Origin: Rhodococcus koreensis
Lineage (GTDB): Bacteria > Actinomycetota > Actinomycetes > Mycobacteriales > Mycobacteriaceae
DNA length: 64,000 nucleotides
Assembly: GCF_900105905.1 (NCBI RefSeq)
Contig: NZ_FNSV01000005.1
Span: forward strand, 7,963,501-8,027,500
Reading direction: 5' to 3'
Positions 34,543 to 42,630 of the stretch are shown here, in pieces (within the stretch, counting starts at the first letter, position 1; every line of letters begins with the position of its first letter). A program made the translations under genes and the position numbers. A model generated the notes under the pieces. The model was not told the origin of the DNA. It ran no database searches and worked only from the letters and a program-made list of their open reading frames with translations.

Positions 34543-36255
34543 ATGAATCTCACGCATCACGAGCCACGTAAAACCGGTCGGAGCATGCGCGTCGCCGACC
34601 ACATCGTCGCGGTACTGGCCGCGGAGGGGGTCGAGCACGTCTTCGGTGTCGGAGGCGCGAACATCGAGGACCTGTACGACGCGCTGCACCGCTCCCCGGA
34701 CGTCGAGGGTGTCGTCGCCAAACACGAGTTCTCGGCGACGACCATGGCCGACGGATACGCCAGAACCGCGAACCGGACAGGTGTGGTCGCCGCGACGTCG
34801 GGCGGCGGCGCGCTCAATGTGATCGCCGGACTCGGTGAGGCGTTCGCGTCCCGGGTGCGCCTGCTGGCACTGATCGGGCAACCGCCGACGTCGCTCGAAG
34901 GGTCGGGCGCGTTCCAGGACACGAGTGGGCTGGCGGGGTCGATCGATGCGTACCGGTTGTTCGGCGAGGTGTCGCTGTACTGTGCGCGCGTCGAATCACC
35001 GCTCGACCTCGACCGCCAACTCTCCGAGGCGCTCGCGGCGGCGCGTCGCGGCGGACCGGCAGTACTGCTGCTGCCGAAGGACATTCAGCAGGCGATCGGC
35101 GAGTTCCCGGAACCGCACCGAACGGTTCCGGCCGCACCGTGCGCTGCCACCACGGACGTCACGCGGCTCGCCGAGGCCCTGCGCGACGACTACGGCCGTA
35201 TCACCGTCATCGCAGGCGACGAGGTCGCGCGGGCAGGCGCGCGAGGGGAACTCGCGGAACTCGCGCACGTGCTCGGGGCGCGAGTGGCCGTCACACCCGA
35301 CGCGAAGGACGTGCTCGACCCGGCGGCGCCGGGACGACTCGGGATCACCGGCGCGATGGGGAACCCGGATGTGATCGAGGCACTGCAGGATTGCGACCTC
35401 TGTCTGCTCGTCGGCACCCGACTGCCGGTGATGGCACGGGGAGGGCTCGACACCGTACTGGAGAAGACGCTGGTGTACAGCGTCGGGTCGGCGACGCCGT
35501 ATGTGCAGGCCCAGCACGTCCCGACCCGGGATCTACGGGCGACGCTGCGCGGACTCGTCGCCGACATCGGACCGGCAGCCTCACCGGTACCCGTCGCGCA
35601 TTGCGATCCGACTCCGATCGACGTACCTCGATCGGGCACGTCGGGCCTGCGCTACACGGATGCGGTGACAGCGCTCGCCGCGGCGCTGCCCGACGGCGCC
35701 GACGTGTTCGCGGACGCCGGGAACACGGGCGCCGCTGTGGTGCATCACCTTCCGGTCGCGAGTGCAGGCCGGTTCGTGGTGGCGCTCGGAATGGGCGGGA
35801 TGGGCTACACCTTCGGCGCCGCGATCGGTTCCGCGTTCTCGCGGGGCCGCCGCACGTTCGTGATCGCCGGCGACGGCGCGTTCTACGCGCACGGACTCGA
35901 GATCCACACGGCCGTCGAGTACGACGTGCCGGTCACGTTCGTCGTATTCAACAATAACGCCCACGCGATGTGCCTCACGCGCGAACAGGTGTATTACGAG
36001 GGCGCCTACACCTACAGCCGGTTTCGTCCCGCTCGCATCGCGGCCGGAGTCGGCGCACTGCTCCCCGGACTGCCGTGCCACACGGTCGACACCCACGCCG
36101 CCCTGGCCGACGCGCTGCGGTCCACGACGGAGTCGACGGGACCCGCTGTCATCGAGGTCGTCTGCGACCCCGACGAACTACCGCCGTTCCTGCCGTTCCT
36201 GACCGCACGCGGCACAGCCGAGAGAATCGAACCCCGAGAAGGAGCACGCCGATGA
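34543..36255 (+). CDS. Thiamine diphosphate-dependent enzyme, acetolactate synthase-like
   Basis: A 570-residue ThDP enzyme with the three-domain POX/ALS layout. The cofactor-activating Glu62 is in VVAKHEFSATTMADGYAR. The middle domain spans about 200-330. The C-terminal ThDP/Mg motif is GDG at 443-445, with the closing NN in TFVVFNNNAHAMCL. Such enzymes decarboxylate a 2-oxoacid and join the resulting acyl anion equivalent to a second carbonyl or acyl group. It is first of four coupled genes behind a SigL-type promoter. It is not ilvB: there is no ilvN partner, and the neighbours are a KAS III-like enzyme and an aminotransferase. ATG 34543 is chosen; an in-frame ATG 42 bp later (MRVADHIVAVLA) is the conserved family start. 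Confidence 0.85.
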   Translation: MNLTHHEPRKTGRSMRVADHIVAVLAAEGVEHVFGVGGANIEDLYDALHRSPDVEGVVAKHEFSATTMADGYARTANRTGVVAATSGGGALNVIAGLGEAFASRVRLLALIGQPPTSLEGSGAFQDTSGLAGSIDAYRLFGEVSLYCARVESPLDLDRQLSEALAAARRGGPAVLLLPKDIQQAIGEFPEPHRTVPAAPCAATTDVTRLAEALRDDYGRITVIAGDEVARAGARGELAELAHVLGARVAVTPDAKDVLDPAAPGRLGITGAMGNPDVIEALQDCDLCLLVGTRLPVMARGGLDTVLEKTLVYSVGSATPYVQAQHVPTRDLRATLRGLVADIGPAASPVPVAHCDPTPIDVPRSGTSGLRYTDAVTALAAALPDGADVFADAGNTGAAVVHHLPVASAGRFVVALGMGGMGYTFGAAIGSAFSRGRRTFVIAGDGAFYAHGLEIHTAVEYDVPVTFVVFNNNAHAMCLTREQVYYEGAYTYSRFRPARIAAGVGALLPGLPCHTVDTHAALADALRSTTESTGPAVIEVVCDPDELPPFLPFLTARGTAERIEPREGARR

Positions 36256-36911
36256 CCGCCCACGAGATCGCACCGCTGCCCGACCTTCCCGCCGACCTGC
36301 CGGGCCTCGTCCGCATCGAGACCTCGGACCGTCACGCGACGACACCGATCATCATGGACATGTTGAGGTCGGTGTACCCGCACGACCAGGTGTTCGGAAA
36401 GTACTGCACCGTACAGGAATACATCGACTGCCCGCCGGACGAGGTGTTCCGCTACCTCTCGCACACCCGGAGCCTCGAGGAATGGACGTACAGCCTGCGG
36501 GGATTCACCCCCGCAGGAGAACCCGGGCTGTGGCTCGCGTACGACCGGCTGGGCGACACGACCGAGATCTACACGCGCACCGTGGCACACCCCGCCGCGA
36601 TGACCGTCGACTATCACTGCGCCTGGGACCAGGGGAAACACCTGTGGATGGTGTACCTCATGCGGGTGGTGGACGCGCGCACGGTCCTCGACGTCGACGG
36701 ATCCGTCGTGCTGTGGACCAACTGCCGCCACCCGTTCTACGACGAGAATCCCTACCCCGAGACCGCTCCCGCGGACCGGGTTCCGTGGGTGGGCGACTTC
36801 TGGGAGATGTTCGCCGCCGGACACCAGCTCGAGATGAGCAATCTCAAGGCGATCTGCGAATACCGATGGGCGAACGACCTGCCCGTGACCCCGACCTGGA
36901 TGAGTGAGTGA
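36252..36911 (+). CDS. SRPBCC (START-like) domain protein
   Basis: A 219-residue protein with the hydrophobic-pocket SRPBCC fold, recognisable from YCTVQEYIDCPPDEVFRYLSHTRSLEEWTYSLRGF (about residues 50-85) and the long C-terminal helix (WEMFAAGHQLEMSNLKAICEY). In aromatic polyketide pathways this fold supplies cyclases/aromatases; elsewhere it binds lipids. The ATG overlaps the ThDP gene stop (ATGA), with GAAGGAG eight bases upstream. Its place between a ThDP enzyme and a ketosynthase-like enzyme suggests it binds or folds the pathway intermediate. This is inference from context. Confidence 0.72.
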   Translation: MTAHEIAPLPDLPADLPGLVRIETSDRHATTPIIMDMLRSVYPHDQVFGKYCTVQEYIDCPPDEVFRYLSHTRSLEEWTYSLRGFTPAGEPGLWLAYDRLGDTTEIYTRTVAHPAAMTVDYHCAWDQGKHLWMVYLMRVVDARTVLDVDGSVVLWTNCRHPFYDENPYPETAPADRVPWVGDFWEMFAAGHQLEMSNLKAICEYRWANDLPVTPTWMSE

Positions 36912-36914
36912 GAC

Positions 36915-37937
36915 ATGGACACCGTCAGCCTGATCGACATCGCCGGCTACCTGCCCGAGAACCGGGTGGGAGCAGACTATTTCGCCCAATTCGCCGCCTC
37001 CGACCGACTCGCCGAGAACATCATGTTCCGGGCGCCGAAATTCCGTCACCACATCGCGAGCGACGAGAACGCCGTCGACATGGCCGAACGCGCGGTCGCC
37101 CCGCTGATCGAACGGAACGGCTCCGAACTCGTCTCCAACGTGGACATCCTCATCACCCACACCCAGCTGCCGGACGTCCCGGTCCTGGGCACCGGCGGAG
37201 AACTCGCGCGCCGGCTGGGGATCACCCCGGACTGGGTGGTGGACCTGCACAACGGGGGCTGCGCGTCGTTCGTGTACATGATCAAGCTGGCGCGGCAGAT
37301 CATGCAGACCGGTGACGCCTCGACCGCCCTGATCGTGTCGGTGCAGAACAGTGCCGGTCAGATCTTCACGCAGTCGGACGTGCGCGTGCTGGCGCAGTCG
37401 GCGGTGCCGGGTGACGGCGCGGGAGCGTGCCTGCTGGTGAAATCGCAGGCCGGGCCGGTGCTCGGACTCGAATGCCGGACCTACCCCGAGTTCGCCGGGG
37501 ACATGACGGCCGCCGTCGATCCGCCGCGCAAGTACTGGGAGGCGGGAACCGGCCAATTGCACATCGGGTTCACCGAAACGAAGATCGCGAAGGTCTTCGC
37601 CCGCGGGAACCGGCTGGTCCCCGAGGTGGCGCTTGCGGTGTGCAAGCAGATCGGCATCACCCCGGACGAGATCGACACCCTGGTCACCAACCAGCCCAAC
37701 CGGCTGTTCCTCCGCAACTGGCGGGACGCACTCGAGCTTCCGGCGGAACGACACCCCGACACGTTCGACGAATGTGGGAACCTGTTCGGCGCCGCGATTC
37801 CCGTCACCCTCGACCTCGAGAACCGGGCGGGCCGGATCCCCAACGGCTCCCTGGTGATGATGTCCGCCTTCGCGCACGCGGGCGACTTCGCCGGCGCCGG
37901 GGCCATCCGATGGGGCGCCGCCCCGGTGGGGGTGTGA
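36915..37937 (+). CDS. KAS III (FabH/CerJ-like) ketosynthase or acyltransferase with altered triad
   Basis: A 340-residue thiolase-fold enzyme. The nucleophile is Cys116 in DLHNGGCASFVYMI. The C-terminal half has IDTLVTNQPNRLFLRNW at about 253-269 and DECGNLFGAAIPVTLD at about 286-301. In FabH the second catalytic residue is His in an HQAN-like motif; here that place is Asn259 (TNQPN). The third position, Asn289 in CGNLFG, is retained. Loss of the His disfavours decarboxylative condensation and points to acyl transfer or a non-decarboxylating reaction, as in some KAS III relatives of natural-product pathways. It starts 3 bp after the SRPBCC gene and ends 1 bp before the aminotransferase gene, in one operon. 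Confidence 0.82.
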   Translation: MDTVSLIDIAGYLPENRVGADYFAQFAASDRLAENIMFRAPKFRHHIASDENAVDMAERAVAPLIERNGSELVSNVDILITHTQLPDVPVLGTGGELARRLGITPDWVVDLHNGGCASFVYMIKLARQIMQTGDASTALIVSVQNSAGQIFTQSDVRVLAQSAVPGDGAGACLLVKSQAGPVLGLECRTYPEFAGDMTAAVDPPRKYWEAGTGQLHIGFTETKIAKVFARGNRLVPEVALAVCKQIGITPDEIDTLVTNQPNRLFLRNWRDALELPAERHPDTFDECGNLFGAAIPVTLDLENRAGRIPNGSLVMMSAFAHAGDFAGAGAIRWGAAPVGV

Positions 37938-37938
37938 G

Positions 37939-38988
37939 ATGACCGCTCCGACCCTTGCCGGCCCCGGCGTGAGATTCGATCTCGCGCTGAGCGAGAACCC
38001 CTTCGCCCCACTGCCCTCCGTGCTCGCCGCGCTCGACGGTGTCATGCGTCAGGCGCATCGGTATCCGGAGTTCCTGCCCGACCGGCTGGTCGGGGTCATC
38101 GCGGATCACGAAGGGCTCGACGCCGATCAGATGGTGGTGGGCGAGGGTGCCACCGGCGTCGCCCTGCAGATCATGCGCTCCGTCGCCGGGCCGGGAGAGC
38201 GGATCGTGTTCACCGCCCCGACATTCGACGGGTACCCGATCCTCGCGCGGATCGCGGCCCTCGACGCGGTGCCGGTACCGATCCGAGCGGACGGCGGGCA
38301 GGATCTGGCGGCGATGGCGGCCGCGATCGACGACCGCACCCGGCTCGTCGTCGTGTGCCGCCCGCACAACCCCACCGGAACCCTCGTCGGCACCGCCGAA
38401 CTGGCCGACTTCCTCCGCCGGGTGCCGGAGCGGGTGGTCGTCGTTCTCGACGAGGCGTACGTGGAATTCGTCGACCACCGACTGGTCCTGGACGCGCACC
38501 GCATCGTCGCCGAACATCCGAACGTCGTGTTCCTGCGCACGTTCTCCAAGGCCTACGGTCTGGCCGGGTTGCGGATCGGATTCGGCTTTGCGAATGCGGC
38601 TCTGGCCCGGCGGATTCGAACGCTGCAACTGCCGTTCGGGATGGTCAGCGCCGCCGTTCCCGCGGTCACGGCGTCGTACGCCGCCGAACACGAACTCCGC
38701 ACCCGGGTGTCCGCCATCGTCGCCGAACGTGAGGAACTGTGGCGCACGTTGCGGGCGGCGGGAATCCCGGTCCCGCGCAGTCACGCCAACTTCCTGTACG
38801 TCCCCGGATCGGGAGTCGGCGACGCACTCGCCCGTGCCGGCATCCACGCGCGCACGTATCCCAACGGTGACGTGCGGATTGCGGTCGGGAACCCGGACGC
38901 CGGGCGTGCGGTGGTCGCCGCGCTCAGGCCGACAGTGCTCGGTAGCGCCGCAGTTCCGCGTGCGACTGCGAGTAGCGGTCGAGCATGA
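37939..38988 (+). CDS. PLP-dependent aminotransferase, histidinol-phosphate aminotransferase-like
   Basis: A 349-residue fold-type I aminotransferase. Motifs are LALSENPFAPLPSVLAAL (substrate loop), EGATGVALQIMRSV, RPHNPTGTLVGTAEL, VVLDEAYVEFVDH (PLP-pyridine Asp), TFSKAYGLAGLRIGF with the PLP lysine at residue 204, and PNGDVRIAVGNP (Arg binding the carboxylate or phosphate). It resembles HisC and aromatic aminotransferases, but the gene is last in the SigL-promoter cluster, away from his genes. It may therefore aminate a ketone made by the ThDP/KAS III-like enzymes. The 3' end overlaps the convergent sirB gene by 65 bp, encoding a low-complexity tail (VPRATASSGRA). Confidence 0.82.
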   Translation: MTAPTLAGPGVRFDLALSENPFAPLPSVLAALDGVMRQAHRYPEFLPDRLVGVIADHEGLDADQMVVGEGATGVALQIMRSVAGPGERIVFTAPTFDGYPILARIAALDAVPVPIRADGGQDLAAMAAAIDDRTRLVVVCRPHNPTGTLVGTAELADFLRRVPERVVVVLDEAYVEFVDHRLVLDAHRIVAEHPNVVFLRTFSKAYGLAGLRIGFGFANAALARRIRTLQLPFGMVSAAVPAVTASYAAEHELRTRVSAIVAEREELWRTLRAAGIPVPRSHANFLYVPGSGVGDALARAGIHARTYPNGDVRIAVGNPDAGRAVVAALRPTVLGSAAVPRATASSGRA

Positions 38989-39679
38989 CGTCGAGCAGTC
39001 GGGTGTGTGGTCCGATGGTGGCCGCGTAGGTGATGCCGGGCCCGCAGGACTCCGCGGCGCGGCTCAACCGGTCCGTGAGCAGTCCCGGCGCAAGGAACCA
39101 CGGTGCGATCACGATGCGTTCCGCGCCGTTCCGCCGCAGCGTCGAAATCGCCTGCTGCACCGTCGGTTCCGCCGCGGTGGCGAAGCACGTGACCGCGCCC
39201 GACCATCGGGTGCCCGCGGCGACCGCCCCCGCCAGTGCGCGCGTGCGGTCGTTGGCAGCCGGGTCGGAAGAACCGACCGCGGCGAGGACGATCCCGAGTC
39301 CGGACTCGCCGGTCGCACCGACGGCTTCGCCGATCCGGCCCCGGACGGCCTCGACCAGCCGGGCATCGTGCCCGAGAACGTCGGCCTGCCGGACGTGCAG
39401 GTGGGGATGACGGAGGCGGGCGGCATCCAGCAGAGCGGGAAGGTCGACGCGGGCGTGGAACGCGCTGCCCAGCAGCATCGGCACCACGACGGCGGAGGAA
39501 TGACCCTCGGCGGCGACCGCGTCGATCACCTGGTCCACGGACGGCGCGTTGAGGTCGAGGAAGCACAACCGGACGTCGAGGTCCGGGCGCCGCTCCCGGA
39601 GCGCCGACACGGCAGCCGCCACCACCCGCGCACTGCGGGGGTCGCGACTGCCGTGGGCGACAGCGATCAGCGGAGTCAT
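38924..39679 (-). CDS. sirB: Sirohydrochlorin chelatase (CbiX/SirB family)
   Basis: A 251-residue protein with two CbiX-like halves. The first begins MTPLIAVAHGSRDPRSARVV, with the metal-inserting His9; the second contains IVLAAVGSSDPAAND and ERIVIAPWFLAPGLLTDRL. It inserts iron into sirohydrochlorin to make siroheme, the cofactor of the sulfite reductase encoded at the head of this operon. The ATG at 39679 lies 4 bp after cysN. Its 3' end overlaps the convergent aminotransferase gene. A role in sulfite reduction is therefore well supported by context; cobalt chelation for B12 is the alternative. Confidence 0.85.
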   Translation of the reverse strand: MTPLIAVAHGSRDPRSARVVAAAVSALRERRPDLDVRLCFLDLNAPSVDQVIDAVAAEGHSSAVVVPMLLGSAFHARVDLPALLDAARLRHPHLHVRQADVLGHDARLVEAVRGRIGEAVGATGESGLGIVLAAVGSSDPAANDRTRALAGAVAAGTRWSGAVTCFATAAEPTVQQAISTLRRNGAERIVIAPWFLAPGLLTDRLSRAAESCGPGITYAATIGPHTRLLDVMLDRYSQSHAELRRYRALSA

Positions 39680-39683
39680 CGCA

Positions 39684-40970
39684 CTAGACGCGCTCGCCGA
39701 GCTCCACCGCCGCGATGGCATCCCCGACGAGGCCGGCCGCGAGCGTGTTGCCGCCGGCGGGATCGATCAGCAGGAAGCTGCCGGTGTGGCGGTTCACGGT
39801 GTAGTCGTCGGCGACGATCGGCTCGGCGACACGCACCGAGATCTTGCCGATCTCGTTGAGCTCCAGCGACTCCGGGGCGGCCTCCGACGTGAGCTCCTGC
39901 TCGTTGAAACGCTCGACGAGCGTGCCCACGATGGCCTGCGTGGTGCGGGTGCCGTGCTTGAGCAGCAGGCGGGCACCGGGACGCAGCGGCTTCTCGGCCA
40001 GCCAGCAGACGGTCGCGTCGAACTCGCCGAGCGGCTCCGGGGCGTCGGCGGGAGAGGCGATGACGTCGCCGCGGGAGACGTCGACGTCGTCGGCGAGCAC
40101 GAGAGTGACGCTGCGGCCGGCGTGCGCGCTGTCGAGTTCGCCGTCAGCCGTGTCGATGCGCGTGACCGTGGTGCGGACACCCGACGGCAGGATCACGACC
40201 TCGTCGCCCGGGGTCACCTCACCCGCGGCGACCTGTCCGGCGTACCCGCGGTAGTCGGGGAACTCGGCGGTCCGCGGACGGATCACGTACTGGACGGGGA
40301 ACCGGAGACCGACCCGGTGGGGTTCGGCGTCGACCGGCACCGACTCGAGGTGCTCGATGAGGGTGGGGCCGTCGTAGTACGGGGTGTTCTCCGAACGCAC
40401 CGCGACATTGTCGCCGCGCAGGGCCGACACCGGGATCTCGACGACGTCCTCGGACGCCCAGCCGAGGGAACTGGTCAGCGAGTTGAACTCCGCCGAGATG
40501 GTCGCGAACACGGTGGCCGGGTCCTCGACGAGGTCGATCTTGTTGACGGCCAGCACCAGCTTGGGGACGCCGAGCAGCGCCAGAACCGCAGCGTGCTTGC
40601 GCGTCTGCGAGATGACACCCTTGCGCGCGTCGACCAGCAGGATCACCAGCTGCGCGGTGGACGCACCCGACACCGTGTTCCGGGTGTACTGCACGTGCCC
40701 GGGAGTGTCGGCGAGGACGAACGAGCGGCGGGGCGTCGCGAAGTACCGGTACGCCACGTCGATCGTGATGCCCTGCTCACGCTCCGCGCGCAGGCCGTCG
40801 ACCAGCAGCGACAGGTCGGGGGTGGACAGTCCCTTGTCCACCGACGCCCGGGTGACGGCGTCGATCTGGTCGGCGAGAACCGATTTCGTGTCGTACAGCA
40901 GACGGCCGACGAGGGTCGACTTGCCGTCGTCCACACTGCCGGCGGTGGCAAGCCTCAGAAGGTCGCTCAT
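39684..40970 (-). CDS. cysN: Sulfate adenylyltransferase subunit 1 (assimilatory copy, no kinase domain)
   Basis: A 428-residue GTPase: AGSVDDGKSTLVGRLLYDTKS (G1), EQGITIDVAYRYFATP (G2), DTPGHVQYTRNTVSGAS (G3), NKIDLVED (G4), then two beta-barrel domains. It ends where the other copy in this window (27667-29550) continues into APS kinase, so it makes APS only. That suits the neighbouring CysH, which has the iron-sulfur cysteines of an APS reductase. It starts 2 bp after the cysD stop. Confidence 0.93.
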   Translation of the reverse strand: MSDLLRLATAGSVDDGKSTLVGRLLYDTKSVLADQIDAVTRASVDKGLSTPDLSLLVDGLRAEREQGITIDVAYRYFATPRRSFVLADTPGHVQYTRNTVSGASTAQLVILLVDARKGVISQTRKHAAVLALLGVPKLVLAVNKIDLVEDPATVFATISAEFNSLTSSLGWASEDVVEIPVSALRGDNVAVRSENTPYYDGPTLIEHLESVPVDAEPHRVGLRFPVQYVIRPRTAEFPDYRGYAGQVAAGEVTPGDEVVILPSGVRTTVTRIDTADGELDSAHAGRSVTLVLADDVDVSRGDVIASPADAPEPLGEFDATVCWLAEKPLRPGARLLLKHGTRTTQAIVGTLVERFNEQELTSEAAPESLELNEIGKISVRVAEPIVADDYTVNRHTGSFLLIDPAGGNTLAAGLVGDAIAAVELGERV

Positions 40971-40972
40971 GA

Positions 40973-41926
40973 TCAGAAATAGCCCTCTCGCTTGCGGTCT
41001 TCCATGGCCGCTTCGGAAACTCGGTCGTCGCCGCGGGTTGCGCCGCGCTCGGTCAGCCGGGACGCTGCGACCTCGGCGAGGATCGCCTCGTTGTCGCCTG
41101 CCTCGGAAAGAACTGCGCCGGTGGTGGACCCGTCGCCGACGGTGCGGTACCGCACCGACAGCGTCTGCAGGTCTTCACCCTCGGACGGTCCGCCCCACAC
41201 GCCGGGCGTCATCCACATGCCGTCGCGCTGGTACACCTGGCGCTGATGCGCGTAGTAGATGCTGGCCAGTTCGACGTTGTCGCGGGCGATGTACCGCCAG
41301 ATGTCGAGTTCGGTGAAGTTGCTGAGCGGGAAGACGCGGACCTGCTCACCGGGGGAGTGCTTGCCGTTGTACAGGTTCCACAGTTCGGGGCGCTGCTTCT
41401 TCGGATCCCACTGGCCGAAACTGTTGCGCAGCGAGAAGATGCGTTCCTTGGCCCGGGCCCGCTCCTCGTCGCGGCGAGCGCCACCGAAGACCGCGTCGAA
41501 ACGGTTCTCGGAGATCGCGTCGAGCAGGGGAACCGTCTGCAGCGGGTTCCGGATCCCGTCGGGACGCTCGGTGAGCCGGCCGTCGGCCAGGTAGTCCTCG
41601 ACCTTCGCCACGTGCAGGCGCAGGTTGTACTTGGCGACGACGTGATCGCGGAAGTCGAGGACTTCCTGCAGGTTGTGACCCGTGTCGACGTGCAGCAGCG
41701 CGAACGGCAGCGGCGCCGGCCAGAACGCCTTGATCGCCAGGTGCAGCAGCACCGTGGAGTCCTTGCCGCCGGAGAACAGGATCACGGGGCGTTCGAACTC
41801 GCCCGCGACCTCACGGAAGATGTGGATCGCTTCCGACTCCAGCGCATCGAGCGTGTCGAACTGCGTCCCGTCCAACTGCGGCCGGGCGGCGGCTTCTGCG
41901 AGGGAAGTGGAGATGTCGATGGTCAT
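40973..41926 (-). CDS. cysD: Sulfate adenylyltransferase subunit 2 (assimilatory copy)
   Basis: A 317-residue PP-loop ATPase: VILFSGGKDSTVLLHLAIKAFWPAPLPF, LHVDTGHNLQEVLDFRDHVV, FGGARRDEERARAKERIFSLRNSFGQWDPKKQRPELWNLYNG, FPLSNFTELDIWRYIARDN and the terminal MEDRKREGYF. With CysN it makes APS for reduction. The ATG at 41926 overlaps the cysH stop (ATGA). Compared with the stf0-linked copy it has a longer N-terminus and a WMTPGVWGGPSEGED insertion near the C-terminus. Confidence 0.93.
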   Translation of the reverse strand: MTIDISTSLAEAAARPQLDGTQFDTLDALESEAIHIFREVAGEFERPVILFSGGKDSTVLLHLAIKAFWPAPLPFALLHVDTGHNLQEVLDFRDHVVAKYNLRLHVAKVEDYLADGRLTERPDGIRNPLQTVPLLDAISENRFDAVFGGARRDEERARAKERIFSLRNSFGQWDPKKQRPELWNLYNGKHSPGEQVRVFPLSNFTELDIWRYIARDNVELASIYYAHQRQVYQRDGMWMTPGVWGGPSEGEDLQTLSVRYRTVGDGSTTGAVLSEAGDNEAILAEVAASRLTERGATRGDDRVSEAAMEDRKREGYF

Positions 41927-42630
41927 GAGGCGTGCAACCCGCATTCTGTCTTGGCCTGACCGGCCCAGCGACCGCTGCGCGGATCGCTGCCGGGGGCTGG
42001 CTTGCTGGTGCACGGAGCGCACCCGATGGACGGATAGCCCTCGTCGACGAGAGGATTCACCAGAATCGAGTGCTCGCCGATGTAGGACTGCATGTCTTCG
42101 TCGGACCACGCGGCGATCGGATTGATCTTCACCAGACCGAACGCGTCGTCGAACGAGATCAGGGGGGCGTTGGCGCGGGTGGGGGCCTCGACCCGGCGGA
42201 TGCCGGTGACCCACGCCTTGTAGCCGGCGAGCGTCTTCTTCAGCGGGGCGACCTTCCGCAGTGCGCAGCACCGGTTGGGTTCGCGGGCGAACAGGTCCTT
42301 GCCCTCCGCCGCGTCCTGTTCGGCGACGCTCGCCTCGGCGCGCGCGTTGATGATGTTGACGCCGTACACCTGCTCGACGGCGTCACGGGTGCCGATGGTC
42401 TCCGCGAAGTGATAACCGGTGTCGAGGAACAGCACGTCCACGCCGGGATGAACCTGGGCGGCGAGGTGGACCAGGACGCCGTCCTGCATGTTCGAGGCGA
42501 CGATGTAGTCGCTTCCGAACGTCTCCTCGGTCCACTGCAGCAACTCCCGCGCGGAGGCGCCTTCGAGACTTGCCGCCCCCTGCGCGGCAAGGAGCCGAAG
42601 GTCGTCCTGTGTGGCTGTCGCGAGATTCAA
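41923..42630 (-). CDS. cysH: Adenylylsulfate (APS) reductase CysH
   Basis: A 235-residue thioredoxin-dependent reductase. It has the PP-loop-like core VLFLDTGYHFAETIGTRDAV and two cysteine pairs, NRCCALRKVAPL and the C-terminal IGCAPCTS. These four bind the [4Fe-4S] cluster that marks APS-specific enzymes. ECGLH near the end holds the catalytic cysteine. It reduces APS to sulfite. The start is a TTG at 42630 (NLATATQDD), with AAGGAG about eight bases upstream, overlapping the sulfite reductase stop as TTGA. The longer upstream start would be an Arg-rich artefact. Confidence 0.92.
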   Translation of the reverse strand: MNLATATQDDLRLLAAQGAASLEGASARELLQWTEETFGSDYIVASNMQDGVLVHLAAQVHPGVDVLFLDTGYHFAETIGTRDAVEQVYGVNIINARAEASVAEQDAAEGKDLFAREPNRCCALRKVAPLKKTLAGYKAWVTGIRRVEAPTRANAPLISFDDAFGLVKINPIAAWSDEDMQSYIGEHSILVNPLVDEGYPSIGCAPCTSKPAPGSDPRSGRWAGQAKTECGLHAS

